Source: Sphingobacterium kitahiroshimense
Lineage (GTDB): Bacteria > Bacteroidota > Bacteroidia > Sphingobacteriales > Sphingobacteriaceae
Assembly (NCBI RefSeq): GCF_025961315.1
Contig: NZ_JAOQNK010000001.1
Coordinates: 3,534,001 to 3,598,000 of the forward strand
Length of the DNA: 64,000 nucleotides
Direction of reading: 5' to 3'
A program made the position numbers and the translations under genes. Below are positions 45,002 through 53,935 of this stretch, one piece after another. The notes under the pieces are model-generated. The model saw only the letters and a program-made list of their open reading frames with translations, had not been told where the DNA came from and made no database searches. The first letter of the stretch is position 1; each line of letters opens with the position of its first letter.

Positions 45002-46387
45002 ATGGGATGTGGCAGTTGCTCATCCGGCGGAGGTTGTGGAAGTACGACGACAGTGGGCGGTACTCCAGCAGGTTGCCAAAATAATGGCTCTTGCATGACT
45101 AGCGGATGTAATAAATTAGATGTATATGACTGGCTATCTGATATGGATATGCCATCCAACTATAAACCTTTTGACATTGTAGAAGTTCGATTTAAAGGAT
45201 CCCGAAAGGATTTCTTTGTCAATTCAGACAATCTATATTTAGAAATAGGTGAAATGGTTGCTGTAGAACCTACTACAGGCGGATATGATATAGGACACGT
45301 TTCTCTAACTGGCGAACTCGTTCGCTTACAGTTAAAGAAAAACAATGTGAGTTTAGAGAGTGTTACCAAAAAAATCTACCGTAAACCTACTGAGGCCGAT
45401 GTTGAAAAATTCAATATGGCAAAAGATCTGGAATGGGAGACGATGCATAAAGCGCGTAATTTAGCTTTAGAATTGGGACTTTCCATGAAAATTTCTGATG
45501 TAGATTATCAAGGTGATAAAACAAAGGCAACTTTCTACTATACAGCAGAAGGTCGTGTGGATTTCCGTGAGTTAATTAAAAGAATGGCGGAGTCATTCCG
45601 TATTCGAATAGAAATGAGACAGATTGGTATGAGACAAGAAGCAAGCCGCTTAGGTGGTATAGGTTCTTGTGGTCGCGAATTATGTTGTTCGACATGGTTA
45701 ACAGATTTTAAAACTGTTTCAACTTCTGCAGCTAGATATCAAAATCTATCGCTTAATACACTAAAATTAGCGGGTCAATGCGGTAAATTGAAGTGTTGTT
45801 TAAATTACGAATTGGATAGTTATATGGATGCTTTAAAGGATATTCCTAATAATGTAGACCGTATTGAAACTTTGAAAGGAAATGCATATTTGCAAAAAAC
45901 CGACATTTTCAAGAAAATGATGTGGTTCTCTTATCCTGGAGCAGAGAGCTGGATTGCACTTCCTGTGGATCAGGTCAAAGAACTAATCGAGAAGAATAAA
46001 CAGGGCATTAAAGTTGAAGAGTTGATTACAACTGTTGATACTGAGATCAAAGAGGAAAAAATTGTTAATTATGATTACGAGAACGTAGTCGGTCAAGATA
46101 GCTTAACCCGTCTGGACGAAAAAAACAAAAGAAAAAGAAATAATAAAGGTAGATCCAAACCTAACAATCGTGCAAAAACTGTTGCGGAACCTAATGTAAA
46201 AACGCAACCGGTAAAGCTAGAGAAACCGCAACAAAAGCAGGATAAAAATACAAAGGTTTTAAATGTAGACAAAACTACTGCTTCTGCCCAAAGTAAAGAA
46301 GGTACAGGAAGTAAGCCAAAAAGACGTTTCAATAAGAATCGAAATAATAGAAATAAAGGCAATAACACTGATCCTTCAGCTGAATAA
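45002..46387 (+). CDS. ricT: PSP1/YaaT-type protein RicT with Cys-rich N terminus
   Basis: 461 residues. The PSP1 C-terminal domain (about 50-330) includes VTKKIYRKPTEADVEKF, LELGLSMKISDVDYQGDKTKATFYYTAEGRVDFRELIK and SCGRELCCSTWL, then GQCGKLKCCLNYE. In Bacillus RicT with RicA and RicF binds Fe-S clusters and guides RNase Y. Here the N-terminal 37 residues add six more cysteines (positions 3, 6, 12, 25, 31, 36) and the C-terminal about 110 residues are a basic, low-complexity tail rich in Lys, Asn and Gln. Located 6 nt after holB. A hairpin terminator follows. Confidence 0.88.
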   Translation: MGCGSCSSGGGCGSTTTVGGTPAGCQNNGSCMTSGCNKLDVYDWLSDMDMPSNYKPFDIVEVRFKGSRKDFFVNSDNLYLEIGEMVAVEPTTGGYDIGHVSLTGELVRLQLKKNNVSLESVTKKIYRKPTEADVEKFNMAKDLEWETMHKARNLALELGLSMKISDVDYQGDKTKATFYYTAEGRVDFRELIKRMAESFRIRIEMRQIGMRQEASRLGGIGSCGRELCCSTWLTDFKTVSTSAARYQNLSLNTLKLAGQCGKLKCCLNYELDSYMDALKDIPNNVDRIETLKGNAYLQKTDIFKKMMWFSYPGAESWIALPVDQVKELIEKNKQGIKVEELITTVDTEIKEEKIVNYDYENVVGQDSLTRLDEKNKRKRNNKGRSKPNNRAKTVAEPNVKTQPVKLEKPQQKQDKNTKVLNVDKTTASAQSKEGTGSKPKRRFNKNRNNRNKGNNTDPSAE

Positions 46388-46401
46388 TAAGTTATTGCAT
46401 T

Positions 46402-46431
46402 AATTGGCGAGAATAGCTATTCTCGCCAATT
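46402..46431 (+). terminator. Terminator after ricT
   Basis: 30-bp perfect palindrome, core GGCGAGAATAGC / GCTATTCTCGCC, with T-rich sequence after it. It separates ricT from gldH. Confidence 0.8.
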
Positions 46432-46449
46432 TTATAGACTTAAATAAGA

Positions 46450-46914
46450 ATGAAAAACAACGCGTTTCTAATTGGCTTTATACTGATAATACTATTGGGT
46501 GCTTGCGATTCCAATACCATTATTGATAAAAATGTCAATATTAACAACAAAGAATGGCTCCATTCTGATAAACCAAGCTTTAACATACATATTTCAGATA
46601 TCTCTAAAAAATATGACGTTTGGTTAAATGTTCGACACACGGCAAAATACCCTTATTCTAACCTTTTTGTTTTAGTACATGAAAAAGGTCCCAAAACTAA
46701 AGAATACAGCTATAGAAAAGCGCTCAAATTAGCAGAAGCTGATGGAAAATGGATAGGAAAAAGCGCAGGTTCTTTATATACGCAGCGTAGCCTTATTCAT
46801 CAAAATTATACGTTCCCAGATACCGGTATTTACCAATTCACTTTTGAACAGAATATGCGCGACAATCCGCTTGTAGAAATAAGTGACGTTGGATTAAATA
46901 TTATGAGCAAATAA
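46450..46914 (+). CDS. gldH: Gliding-motility lipoprotein GldH
   Basis: 154 residues. Signal LIGFILIILLGAC with the lipobox Cys at residue 19, then IHISDISKKYDVWLNVRHTAKYPYSNLFV and PDTGIYQFTFEQNMRDNPLVEISDVGL, which is the GldH family pattern. GldH is needed for gliding/type IX function in Flavobacterium. The gene is widely kept in non-gliding Bacteroidota, where its role is less clear. 1 nt before lpxK. Confidence 0.88.
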   Translation: MKNNAFLIGFILIILLGACDSNTIIDKNVNINNKEWLHSDKPSFNIHISDISKKYDVWLNVRHTAKYPYSNLFVLVHEKGPKTKEYSYRKALKLAEADGKWIGKSAGSLYTQRSLIHQNYTFPDTGIYQFTFEQNMRDNPLVEISDVGLNIMSK

Positions 46915-46915
46915 A

Positions 46916-47971
46916 ATGAATTCTCTTCGATTACTATTATTCCCTTTTGCAATACTATACGGATTTATCATCTGGATGAGAAATCTATTATTTGACCTCC
47001 AGATACTAAAATCTAAAACTTATTCCATACCGACTATCGTTGTTGGCAACCTTGCCATTGGAGGTACAGGAAAGAGTCCTATGACGGAGTTTATTATTAA
47101 AATCCTTAAAGATAAAAGATGTATCGCTACCTTGAGTCGGGGATATGGACGTAAAACCAAAGGTTTTAAATATGTTAACGTCTCTTCAACTGCTGATGAA
47201 GTAGGTGACGAACCTTTACAATTCAAAAATAAATTTTCAGATATTACAGTTGCTGTTTGTGAAGACAGATGCTTAGGGGTTGAAAAATTAATGGATAATC
47301 ATGATGTTATTATTCTAGATGATGCTTTTCAGCACCGTAAGCTAAAACCTACATTTTCAATACTCTTATTCGACTATCATTCTTGCCTCAATCCCATGTT
47401 TGTACTTCCCATGGGTAATTTTAGAGATCTTCCGGGAGAATCTAAACGCGCAGATATGATTATGGTTACAAAAACTCCTGCTTCAGTTACGTTTCAAGAG
47501 AAAGCAATTATTAAAAGAAAACTAGAACGTAAAAGTGGTCTTTCAAATATTTTTTTCACTTCCATACACTACGGTGAGCTAGTATATCTGAATACAAATA
47601 GGATTGAAATGAACGCCAATACGACAGTATTATTACTTACAGGTATAGCGAACCCAAAACCTTTATTAGATTTCCTTACAGGGCTTGTAAAAGGTATAGA
47701 GCATCTTGGTTTCTCTGATCACCATGCCTATACATCAAATGATATATTGACAGTCAAACAGAAGTTTAATCAGATCAAAAATCCTTGTAAATTAATTATA
47801 ACTACAGAAAAGGATGCACAAAGAATCCTTACTCCTGAATACTTAGCTTTAGTAGAGAGCTTACCTATAGCTTACATTCCCATCGAAATAGCATTTGAAG
47901 ATCAGGAATATCGAAATATTATTGAACAACAACTTCTATCTATCTGTGACAGAAGTGTTAATGAATCTTAA
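46916..47971 (+). CDS. lpxK: Tetraacyldisaccharide 4'-kinase
   Basis: 351 residues. LpxK phosphorylates the 4' position of lipid A precursor at the inner membrane. An N-terminal hydrophobic helix (LLLFPFAILYGFIIWMR) is followed by the P-loop VVGNLAIGGTGKSPM (about 42-56), then DEVGDEPLQFKNKF and VIILDDAFQHRKL, the Asp-rich Walker B-like motif. Coupled to gldH. A lipid A gene beside gldH is a recurrent Bacteroidota pairing. Confidence 0.95.
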   Translation: MNSLRLLLFPFAILYGFIIWMRNLLFDLQILKSKTYSIPTIVVGNLAIGGTGKSPMTEFIIKILKDKRCIATLSRGYGRKTKGFKYVNVSSTADEVGDEPLQFKNKFSDITVAVCEDRCLGVEKLMDNHDVIILDDAFQHRKLKPTFSILLFDYHSCLNPMFVLPMGNFRDLPGESKRADMIMVTKTPASVTFQEKAIIKRKLERKSGLSNIFFTSIHYGELVYLNTNRIEMNANTTVLLLTGIANPKPLLDFLTGLVKGIEHLGFSDHHAYTSNDILTVKQKFNQIKNPCKLIITTEKDAQRILTPEYLALVESLPIAYIPIEIAFEDQEYRNIIEQQLLSICDRSVNES

Positions 47972-48066
47972 ATTTTCACAACACTTAAACTTTACTAAAT
48001 ATCATTTGTCTTCTTATTGGCGACTAAACTAGTTGACATAAAAAATAAGTAAACTAATAAAATGAT

Positions 48067-48453
48067 ATGAAAAATTTAAAATCAAGTTTAATGGGAGCTT
48101 TTATGTTATTGGCTGTAACAGCTATGGCACAAGAAAGACAACGTAATGGTGGTCAGCAGCGATCTCCTGAAGACCAAGCTAAAAATATGGTAGAAAGATT
48201 AGATAAGCAATTAAAATTATCACAAAGTCAAAAAGATTCAATCTATGTATATAGCTTGGAACTATCCAAAAAGCAACAAGATATTTTTAAGAATACAGAT
48301 GACCGTAAAGCAGCTTTCGAAAAATTGCAACCTCTTCGTTCTTCAACCGACGTGAAAATCAAATCATTTTTAAATGCTGAACAAAGTAAATCTTACGACG
48401 CATTACAAAAAGAAATGCTAGAACGTAGGCAACAAAGACAAAAATCAAACTAA
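48067..48453 (+). CDS. Small secreted helical protein, basic (Spy/DUF4890-like)
   Basis: 128 residues, signal peptide MKNLKSSLMGAFMLLAVTAMAQ. The mature part is helical and Gln/Arg/Lys-rich (ERQRNGGQQRSPEDQ at the start, ERRQQRQKSN at the end), with the LKLSQSQKDSIYVYSLELSKKQQD unit and FLNAEQSKSYDALQKEM typical of Spy/CpxP-like chaperones (DUF4890). It resembles the neighbour at 48651. Periplasmic chaperone-like role is inferred only. Confidence 0.75.
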   Translation: MKNLKSSLMGAFMLLAVTAMAQERQRNGGQQRSPEDQAKNMVERLDKQLKLSQSQKDSIYVYSLELSKKQQDIFKNTDDRKAAFEKLQPLRSSTDVKIKSFLNAEQSKSYDALQKEMLERRQQRQKSN

Positions 48454-48472
48454 TTTGATTATAATTATTGAC

Positions 48473-48502
48473 AAAAGGTTCAACTTCACGGTTGAACCTT
48501 TT
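48473..48502 (+). terminator. Terminator after the basic Spy-like gene
   Basis: AAAAGGTTCAAC / GTTGAACCTTTT stem, loop TTCACG, then a T run. Confidence 0.85.
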
Positions 48503-48650
48503 TTTTATTAAAAACTGATTTTCAATAACTTAAAACGTTAATTTTGTTAAAACTTTGTTAAAGTAACAGATTTGATACAATAAAAAGCAGTAGTTTTTAG
48601 TTTTAGTAGTAGAATTTAAGAATTGAATATTTACACTAAAAATAACAGTC

Positions 48651-49058
48651 ATGAAAAAATTATTTTTAACAGGGATCGGGTTTTTATTAGCACTCAGTTT
48701 AACATTTGCCCAACAAGCTAGTCCAGAAGAAACAGCTACTCAGGTAACGACGGAATTAACGCAAAAATTAAGTTTGACAGACGAGCAGAAAACTGCCGCT
48801 TATACAATTACGCTAGATCAGGCAAAAGCTGAGGCTGCTTTACTGCAGGATACTACGGCTACTAAAGAAGTATTAACAGAACAATTTACTAAATTACAAG
48901 CTGATGCAGATGCAAAGGTTGATGCATTACTAACAGAGGATCAAAAAGAATTATTCAAAAAAGTGGTGGCAGAAAGACCTGCTAAAGTTATTCCAGAAGT
49001 AGCACCTAAGCCGGTCAAGGAAGAGCAAAAAGAAAATACAGAAGAAACAACACAATAG
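48651..49058 (+). CDS. Small secreted helical protein, acidic (Spy/DUF4890-like)
   Basis: 135 residues, signal peptide MKKLFLTGIGFLLALSLTFAQ. The mature part repeats the pattern of the preceding gene (QQASPEETATQVTTEL, LSLTDEQKTAAYTITLDQAKAEAAL, LLTEDQKELFKKVVAER), but it is acidic and Thr/Ala-rich, with a Pro/Lys/Glu tail. So it looks like a diverged paralogue with opposite charge. Two terminators isolate it from both neighbours. Function unknown. Confidence 0.75.
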   Translation: MKKLFLTGIGFLLALSLTFAQQASPEETATQVTTELTQKLSLTDEQKTAAYTITLDQAKAEAALLQDTTATKEVLTEQFTKLQADADAKVDALLTEDQKELFKKVVAERPAKVIPEVAPKPVKEEQKENTEETTQ

Positions 49059-49096
49059 TATAAGAGCTTGTTCATAAACGTTATCCAATTTGGATA

Positions 49097-49128
49097 AAAA
49101 AAGGGATTCTAATTAGAATCCCTTTTTT
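49097..49128. terminator. Bidirectional terminator, Spy-like gene / dnaA
   Basis: 32-bp perfect palindrome, core GGGATTCTAA/TTAGAATCCC, flanked by A and T runs, between convergent genes. Confidence 0.9.
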
Positions 49129-49155
49129 GTCTTATATCTTTATGTATGGATGATA

Positions 49156-50580
49156 TTAAGCTTTTAGCTTTTTCATAATATCATTTACATACGTTTTAAA
49201 CTTCTTATCTGTCTCAATTAGATCTTCTACTGTCTGACAAGCATAAATTACCGTAGAGTGGTCGCGACCACCGAAGAATGAACCAATTGTTTTCAATGAC
49301 GATTTTGTATGGTTCTTAGCGAGATACATTGAAATCTGTCTGGCTTGCACGATTTCTCTTTTACGAACTTTAGATTTAACCATTTCTACTGGAACTTCAA
49401 AATACTCACAAACGAGCTTTTGAATAAATTCCATTGAAATTTCCTTATGCGTGTTTTTAACAAAGTTCTTAAGCATTGATTTAGCTAGATTTAAATCAAT
49501 CTCTTTTTTATTTAATGTTGACTGCGCTAATAAAGAAACCATAGCTCCTTCTAGTTCACGAACACTGTTGTCAATTTGATTTGCAACATATTCTACAACA
49601 TTTTCTGGTAATTCAATTCCATCAGAATACATTTTCTTTTTCAAAATAGCCATTCTTGTTTCCAAATCTGGAATTTGAATATCTGCAGAAAGACCCCATT
49701 TGAAACGGCTTAATAAACGTTCTTCTAATCCTGCTAAATCTTTAGGAGCTTTATCAGATGTTAAGATTACTTGTTTTCCAGACTGATGCAAATGATTGAA
49801 AATATGGAAAAATATATCTTGTGTTTTCTCTTTACCAGCGAAGTTATGTACATCATCCATGATGATCACATCCATTGCCTGATAAAAATTCACAAAATCA
49901 TTAATGGTATTATTTTTAAGTGAATCTACGAATTGTTGGCAAAATTTCTCACAAGAAACATAGATCACCAACTTATCTGGTAGATTTCTTTTGATTTCAT
50001 TACCGATAGCTTGTGCTAAGTGAGTCTTTCCTAGTCCTACAGCTCCATAAATCATCAATGGGTTGAATGAGGTACCTCCAGGTTTATTTGCCACAGCAAA
50101 GCCCGCAGATCTCGCCAAACGGTTACACTCGCCTTCAATAAAATTATCAAAGGTGTAATTTTGATTTAATTGAGGATCAACCTGTAGTTTCTTTAATCCT
50201 GGTATTACAAATGGATTCTTGATATCTTTATTTAAAGATACAGGAACAGGTATAGATTGTTTCTTACCTTCTGCACCATTGCCATTGGAAGGGATATTTG
50301 TTGTATAAGGAATTGAAGCTGATGACTTCTCAACCACGATATTGTATTCCAACCTACCAAGCTCACCTAAAAACTTTTTAACAGTCTTACGAAGGATACC
50401 AACATAGTGCTCCTCCAACCATTCGTAAAAAAATAAACTAGGTACTTGAATAGTCAAAACGTCACCCTCCAAACGTACTGCTTTCACAGGCTCAAACCAG
50501 GTTTTAAAACTTTGCGCTGGTATATTGTCTTTGATGATTGCAAGACAATTATTCCAAACACTTGTACTCGTTTTTTCCAT
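49156..50580 (-). CDS. dnaA: Chromosomal replication initiator DnaA
   Basis: 474 residues. Domain I (about 1-80) binds DnaB and other partners. The AAA+ part has GAVGLGKTHLAQAIG (Walker A) and VIIMDDVHNF (Walker B). Domain IV ends with the DNA-binding signature GRDHSTVIYACQTVEDL, which recognises DnaA boxes. A TTATCAACA box lies 46 bp upstream (50626-50634, minus), fitting self-repression. dnaN lies about 7 kb away rather than next to it. Its own terminator is shared with the Spy-like gene. Confidence 0.98.
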   Translation of the reverse strand: MEKTSTSVWNNCLAIIKDNIPAQSFKTWFEPVKAVRLEGDVLTIQVPSLFFYEWLEEHYVGILRKTVKKFLGELGRLEYNIVVEKSSASIPYTTNIPSNGNGAEGKKQSIPVPVSLNKDIKNPFVIPGLKKLQVDPQLNQNYTFDNFIEGECNRLARSAGFAVANKPGGTSFNPLMIYGAVGLGKTHLAQAIGNEIKRNLPDKLVIYVSCEKFCQQFVDSLKNNTINDFVNFYQAMDVIIMDDVHNFAGKEKTQDIFFHIFNHLHQSGKQVILTSDKAPKDLAGLEERLLSRFKWGLSADIQIPDLETRMAILKKKMYSDGIELPENVVEYVANQIDNSVRELEGAMVSLLAQSTLNKKEIDLNLAKSMLKNFVKNTHKEISMEFIQKLVCEYFEVPVEMVKSKVRKREIVQARQISMYLAKNHTKSSLKTIGSFFGGRDHSTVIYACQTVEDLIETDKKFKTYVNDIMKKLKA

Positions 50581-50935
50581 TCTAAAATTCTTAATAAGTT
50601 GATTTCCAATAAGCGACCAAAAAAATGTTGATAACTTTCTCTTAAGACGAAGATGACAAAAAAAAATCAGCTAAAAAACTAAAATTTAAAATTAATTTAA
50701 ATTCATTATTAATCAACTAGTTACATTAAAAAAATCGCTTTTTTTTGCAACTAATTTTAGCCTTATTTTTTTTTATTAACATTCCAAATTTTTTGTTATT
50801 TTTTTTAAAAAAAAGTAGTTTTTGGTCTATAATTCATGCAATATTCCATCCGTATAACGTTGCAAAATAATGATCGAATCTAGTAAACTATAAAAAAGGG
50901 AACTGCTGCCGGATGAATCTTTATAAAGTTAAACA
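50581..50935. other. AT-rich gap upstream of dnaA
   Basis: No gene. It holds a DnaA-box-like site at 50626-50634 and long A/T tracts (for example around 50760-50820). No clear TAnnTTTG was found for dnaA. The dxs terminator lies at its right end. Confidence 0.5.
50626..50634 (-). promoter_or_regulatory. DnaA-box-like site upstream of dnaA
   Basis: TGTTGATAA on the given strand, i.e. TTATCAACA on the minus strand, one mismatch from TTATCCACA. Located 46 bp before the dnaA ATG, where DnaA autoregulation is usual. Confidence 0.5.
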
Positions 50936-50973
50936 AAAAAAGAGGAATCATGATGATATGATTCCTCTTTTTT
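50936..50973 (-). terminator. Terminator of dxs
   Basis: AAAAAAGAGGAATCAT / ATGATTCCTCTTTTTT stem of 16 bp, loop GATGAT, located 20 bp downstream of the dxs stop. Confidence 0.9.
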
Positions 50974-50993
50974 ATTTTTTTTACCAAACGAAT

Positions 50994-52922
50994 TTAGCTA
51001 ACCATCGTATCCGTTTTTATACCTTTTACTAATTTTCGACATTCGGCCATTATAGCGGCACTGTCGTAGTATGCTATATTCCATTGATCTTTTTGTTCGG
51101 CATGCTCGATGATAGCATCAGGGATACCTAATCTTACAACTTTACGACTGTATTGATGATCGGCCATAAATTCTAGAACAGCAGACCCAATTCCACCCTG
51201 CAAACAGCCATCTTCAACGGTAATGATATTTTCAAATTTTTGAAAAACTTTATGTAACAATTCTTCATCCAAAGGTTTAGCAAATCTTAAATCATAGTGA
51301 GCCGGATATATTCCTTCTTCAGCTAATTGCAAAATTGCTTTACTGGCTTCGTTACCGATTGCTCCAAAAGTTAAAATGGCAACAGCTTCTCCATCCTGAA
51401 TTAATCTGCCTTTTCCAATTTCAATTTCTTTAAACGGTTTTTTCCAATCGACCATCACGCCGTTACCTCTTGGATAGCGAATTACAAAAGGACCTTTATT
51501 TTCTAATTGAGCAGTATACATCAAATTGCGTAACTCCTCTTCATTCATTGGAGCGGAAACCGTCATATTTGGTATACAGCGCATAAAAGCAATATCGTAA
51601 GCACCGTGATGTGTTGGACCATCCGCTCCTACTACACCGGCACGGTCCAGACAAAATACTACATTAAGATTCTGTAAGGCTACATCATGAATGACTTGGT
51701 CAAACGCACGCTGCATGAATGAGGAATAAATATTACAGAAAGGCATTAGCCCTTGAGTTGCTAGACCCGCACTGAATGTAACAGCATGTTGTTCTGCTAT
51801 TCCTACATCAAATGATCGTTCTGGAAAAGCTTTCATCATAATATTCATCGATGATCCAGAAGGCATAGCAGGTGTAATACCCACTATTTTATCATTCTTC
51901 TCCGCAAGTTCTACCAATGTATTTCCAAAGACATCTTGATATTTCGGTGCTGTCGGTTTATCATTGACAGATTTTTTTATCTCGCCTGTTATTTTATCAA
52001 ATAAACCTGGGGCATGCCATTTGGTTTGATCTTTTTCTGCTAATGCATATCCCTTACCTTTAACAGTTACGCAATGTAACAACTTTGGCCCCGGGATATG
52101 GCGCAAATCTTCAAGTGTCTTTGCTAATTTTTTGACATCATGTCCATCAACAGGTCCAAAGTATCTGAAATTTAAAGATTCAAATAAATTAGCATTCTTG
52201 AGCAATGTCCCTTTTATGCTTTTTTCCAGCTTTTTAACAGCTCCTAAAGCATTCGGTCCCATCTCTGATATCTTGGATAAGACAGATGCAATATCGTCTC
52301 TGAAACGATTATATCGTTTTGAAGTTGTGATACTGGTTAAATACTCTTTTAATGCTCCTACATTAGGATCAATGGACATACAGTTATCATTGAGAATAAC
52401 CAAAAGATTTGATTTCTCTATACCTGCATGATTCAAAGCTTCAAATGCCATACCTCCTGTCATAGCACCATCGCCAATAATCGCAATATGCTGACGATCT
52501 TTTTCTCCTTTGATCTGAGAAGCAACCGCCATACCTAATGCGGCAGAGATTGATGTTGACGAATGTCCTACTCCAAAAGCATCATAAATGGACTCTCCTC
52601 GTTTTGGAAAACCGGAAATACCATCGACAATTCTATTCGTATGAAAAGAATCTCTACGTCCTGTTAATATCTTATGCCCATAGGCCTGATGACCTACATC
52701 CCATATTAATTGATCATAGGGAGTATTCATGACATAATGTAATGCCACAGTCAATTCAACTACTCCCAAACTAGCTGCAAAGTGACCACCATTAACCGAA
52801 ACTAAATCAATGATATATTGACGTAATTCCTGGCTCACTTGTTCCAGTTGGTCATCCTTGAGTTTTTTCAGATCAGAGGGATCATTGATTTTACTTAATA
52901 ATTCTCCAGCATCAAACTGCAT
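50994..52922 (-). CDS. dxs: 1-deoxy-D-xylulose-5-phosphate synthase
   Basis: 642 residues from MQFDAGELLSKINDPSDL. Dxs makes DXP from pyruvate and glyceraldehyde-3-phosphate with TPP, the first step of the MEP isoprenoid pathway. Signatures: GGHFAASLGVVELTVALHYV, the TPP motif IIGDGAMTGGMAFEALNHAG ... NDN, and the second-half VVGADGPTHHGAYDIAF with RYPRG. The frame extends 11 codons upstream to another Met, which lies in non-conserved sequence and is not preferred. No other MEP gene is in the window. Confidence 0.96.
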   Translation of the reverse strand: MQFDAGELLSKINDPSDLKKLKDDQLEQVSQELRQYIIDLVSVNGGHFAASLGVVELTVALHYVMNTPYDQLIWDVGHQAYGHKILTGRRDSFHTNRIVDGISGFPKRGESIYDAFGVGHSSTSISAALGMAVASQIKGEKDRQHIAIIGDGAMTGGMAFEALNHAGIEKSNLLVILNDNCMSIDPNVGALKEYLTSITTSKRYNRFRDDIASVLSKISEMGPNALGAVKKLEKSIKGTLLKNANLFESLNFRYFGPVDGHDVKKLAKTLEDLRHIPGPKLLHCVTVKGKGYALAEKDQTKWHAPGLFDKITGEIKKSVNDKPTAPKYQDVFGNTLVELAEKNDKIVGITPAMPSGSSMNIMMKAFPERSFDVGIAEQHAVTFSAGLATQGLMPFCNIYSSFMQRAFDQVIHDVALQNLNVVFCLDRAGVVGADGPTHHGAYDIAFMRCIPNMTVSAPMNEEELRNLMYTAQLENKGPFVIRYPRGNGVMVDWKKPFKEIEIGKGRLIQDGEAVAILTFGAIGNEASKAILQLAEEGIYPAHYDLRFAKPLDEELLHKVFQKFENIITVEDGCLQGGIGSAVLEFMADHQYSRKVVRLGIPDAIIEHAEQKDQWNIAYYDSAAIMAECRKLVKGIKTDTMVS

Positions 52923-53072
52923 AGTATTGCTAATTACTTTAAAATATTGATACAAAATAACAACTAATTTATCACAACTTTCGTATTTATCATACTTTTT
53001 GTATTAGAAAATGAACAGTTGCAGAAGCTTTTAGTTTTAATAGTTTGAAATAAAAATGTTTGTATTATTATG

Positions 53073-53080
53073 TAAATTTG
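53073..53080 (+). promoter_or_regulatory. scpA promoter -7 element
   Basis: TAAATTTG, 8 nt before the ATG at 53089. It decides the scpA start against the upstream in-frame ATG at 53056, which lies before the promoter. Confidence 0.55.
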
Positions 53081-53088
53081 CTCTTGAT

Positions 53089-53880
53089 ATGCAAGTAGAA
53101 GAAGGATACGAAATAAAGTTACCCCAGTTTGAAGGCCCATTTGACCTTCTCTTATTTTTTATTGAAAGGGATGAATTAAATATTCATGAGATACCAATCT
53201 CAAAAATAACCGACGATTTCCTGTCATATGTCAACAAATTACAGGCTTTAGACATGGAGATGGCCAGTGAATTTATTTTTGTGGCTTCGACCCTGATGCG
53301 TATAAAAGCTAAGATGCTCCTCCCACGCCCGGAATTGGATGATGATGAAAATGAAATCGATCCTAAAGAAGATTTAATTCAAAAATTAATATTATACAAG
53401 CAGTTTAAGGATACCTGTGAGGATTTAAAATTATTGGAAAATGAGCGGCTTAAACTTTATAAACGGGGTAATATCAATTACGATATTAAACTTGCTAGGC
53501 CGGAGTCAAATACAGGCGAAGAATTAAACAGTTTTGATCTGTATAAATTGATGATGGTATACGAACGTGTCATGTTTCAATATGCTAATAGACCTGCGGA
53601 AGTAAAACATACTGTTATAAAACATCCTTATAGTATAGATCAACAAAAAAAGGCAATAGCAGATTTGATAGAAATAAATAGGCAACTCGATTTTCAATAT
53701 ATTCTAAAAAACTCTGAAAATAAGGTACAGTTCGTTTACAATTTCCTCGCGATCCTTGAAATGCTTCAACAAAAATTATTGCAAATAGAAATAGGTTTCG
53801 GCTATAACGAATTCAGTATCCGAAAAAGACGTGAAGATGAATTCGATCACATCGATATTGAAGAAGAATTAGCATTATAA
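53089..53880 (+). CDS. scpA: Segregation and condensation protein A
   Basis: 263 residues from MQVEEGYEIKLPQFEGPFDLLLFFIERDELNIHE. ScpA is the kleisin that bridges SMC heads and, with ScpB, compacts and segregates chromosomes. PQFEGPFDLLL, ISKITDDFLSYVNKL and MRIKAKMLLPRP are the N-terminal kleisin signature, and the C-terminal winged helix includes VYNFLAILEMLQQKLLQIEI. scpB and smc are not here. It lies close to the presumed origin and the parS sites. Terminator follows. Confidence 0.93.
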   Translation: MQVEEGYEIKLPQFEGPFDLLLFFIERDELNIHEIPISKITDDFLSYVNKLQALDMEMASEFIFVASTLMRIKAKMLLPRPELDDDENEIDPKEDLIQKLILYKQFKDTCEDLKLLENERLKLYKRGNINYDIKLARPESNTGEELNSFDLYKLMMVYERVMFQYANRPAEVKHTVIKHPYSIDQQKKAIADLIEINRQLDFQYILKNSENKVQFVYNFLAILEMLQQKLLQIEIGFGYNEFSIRKRREDEFDHIDIEEELAL

Positions 53881-53918
53881 ATAGAAGAGGCGATAATCTG
53901 GATTATCGCCTCTTCTAT
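53881..53918. terminator. Bidirectional terminator, scpA / thiL
   Basis: Arms of 18 bp (ATAGAAGAGGCGATAATC and its complement) separated by two bases, between convergent genes. Confidence 0.9.
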
Positions 53919-53935
53919 TTATAGTAACAATACCC

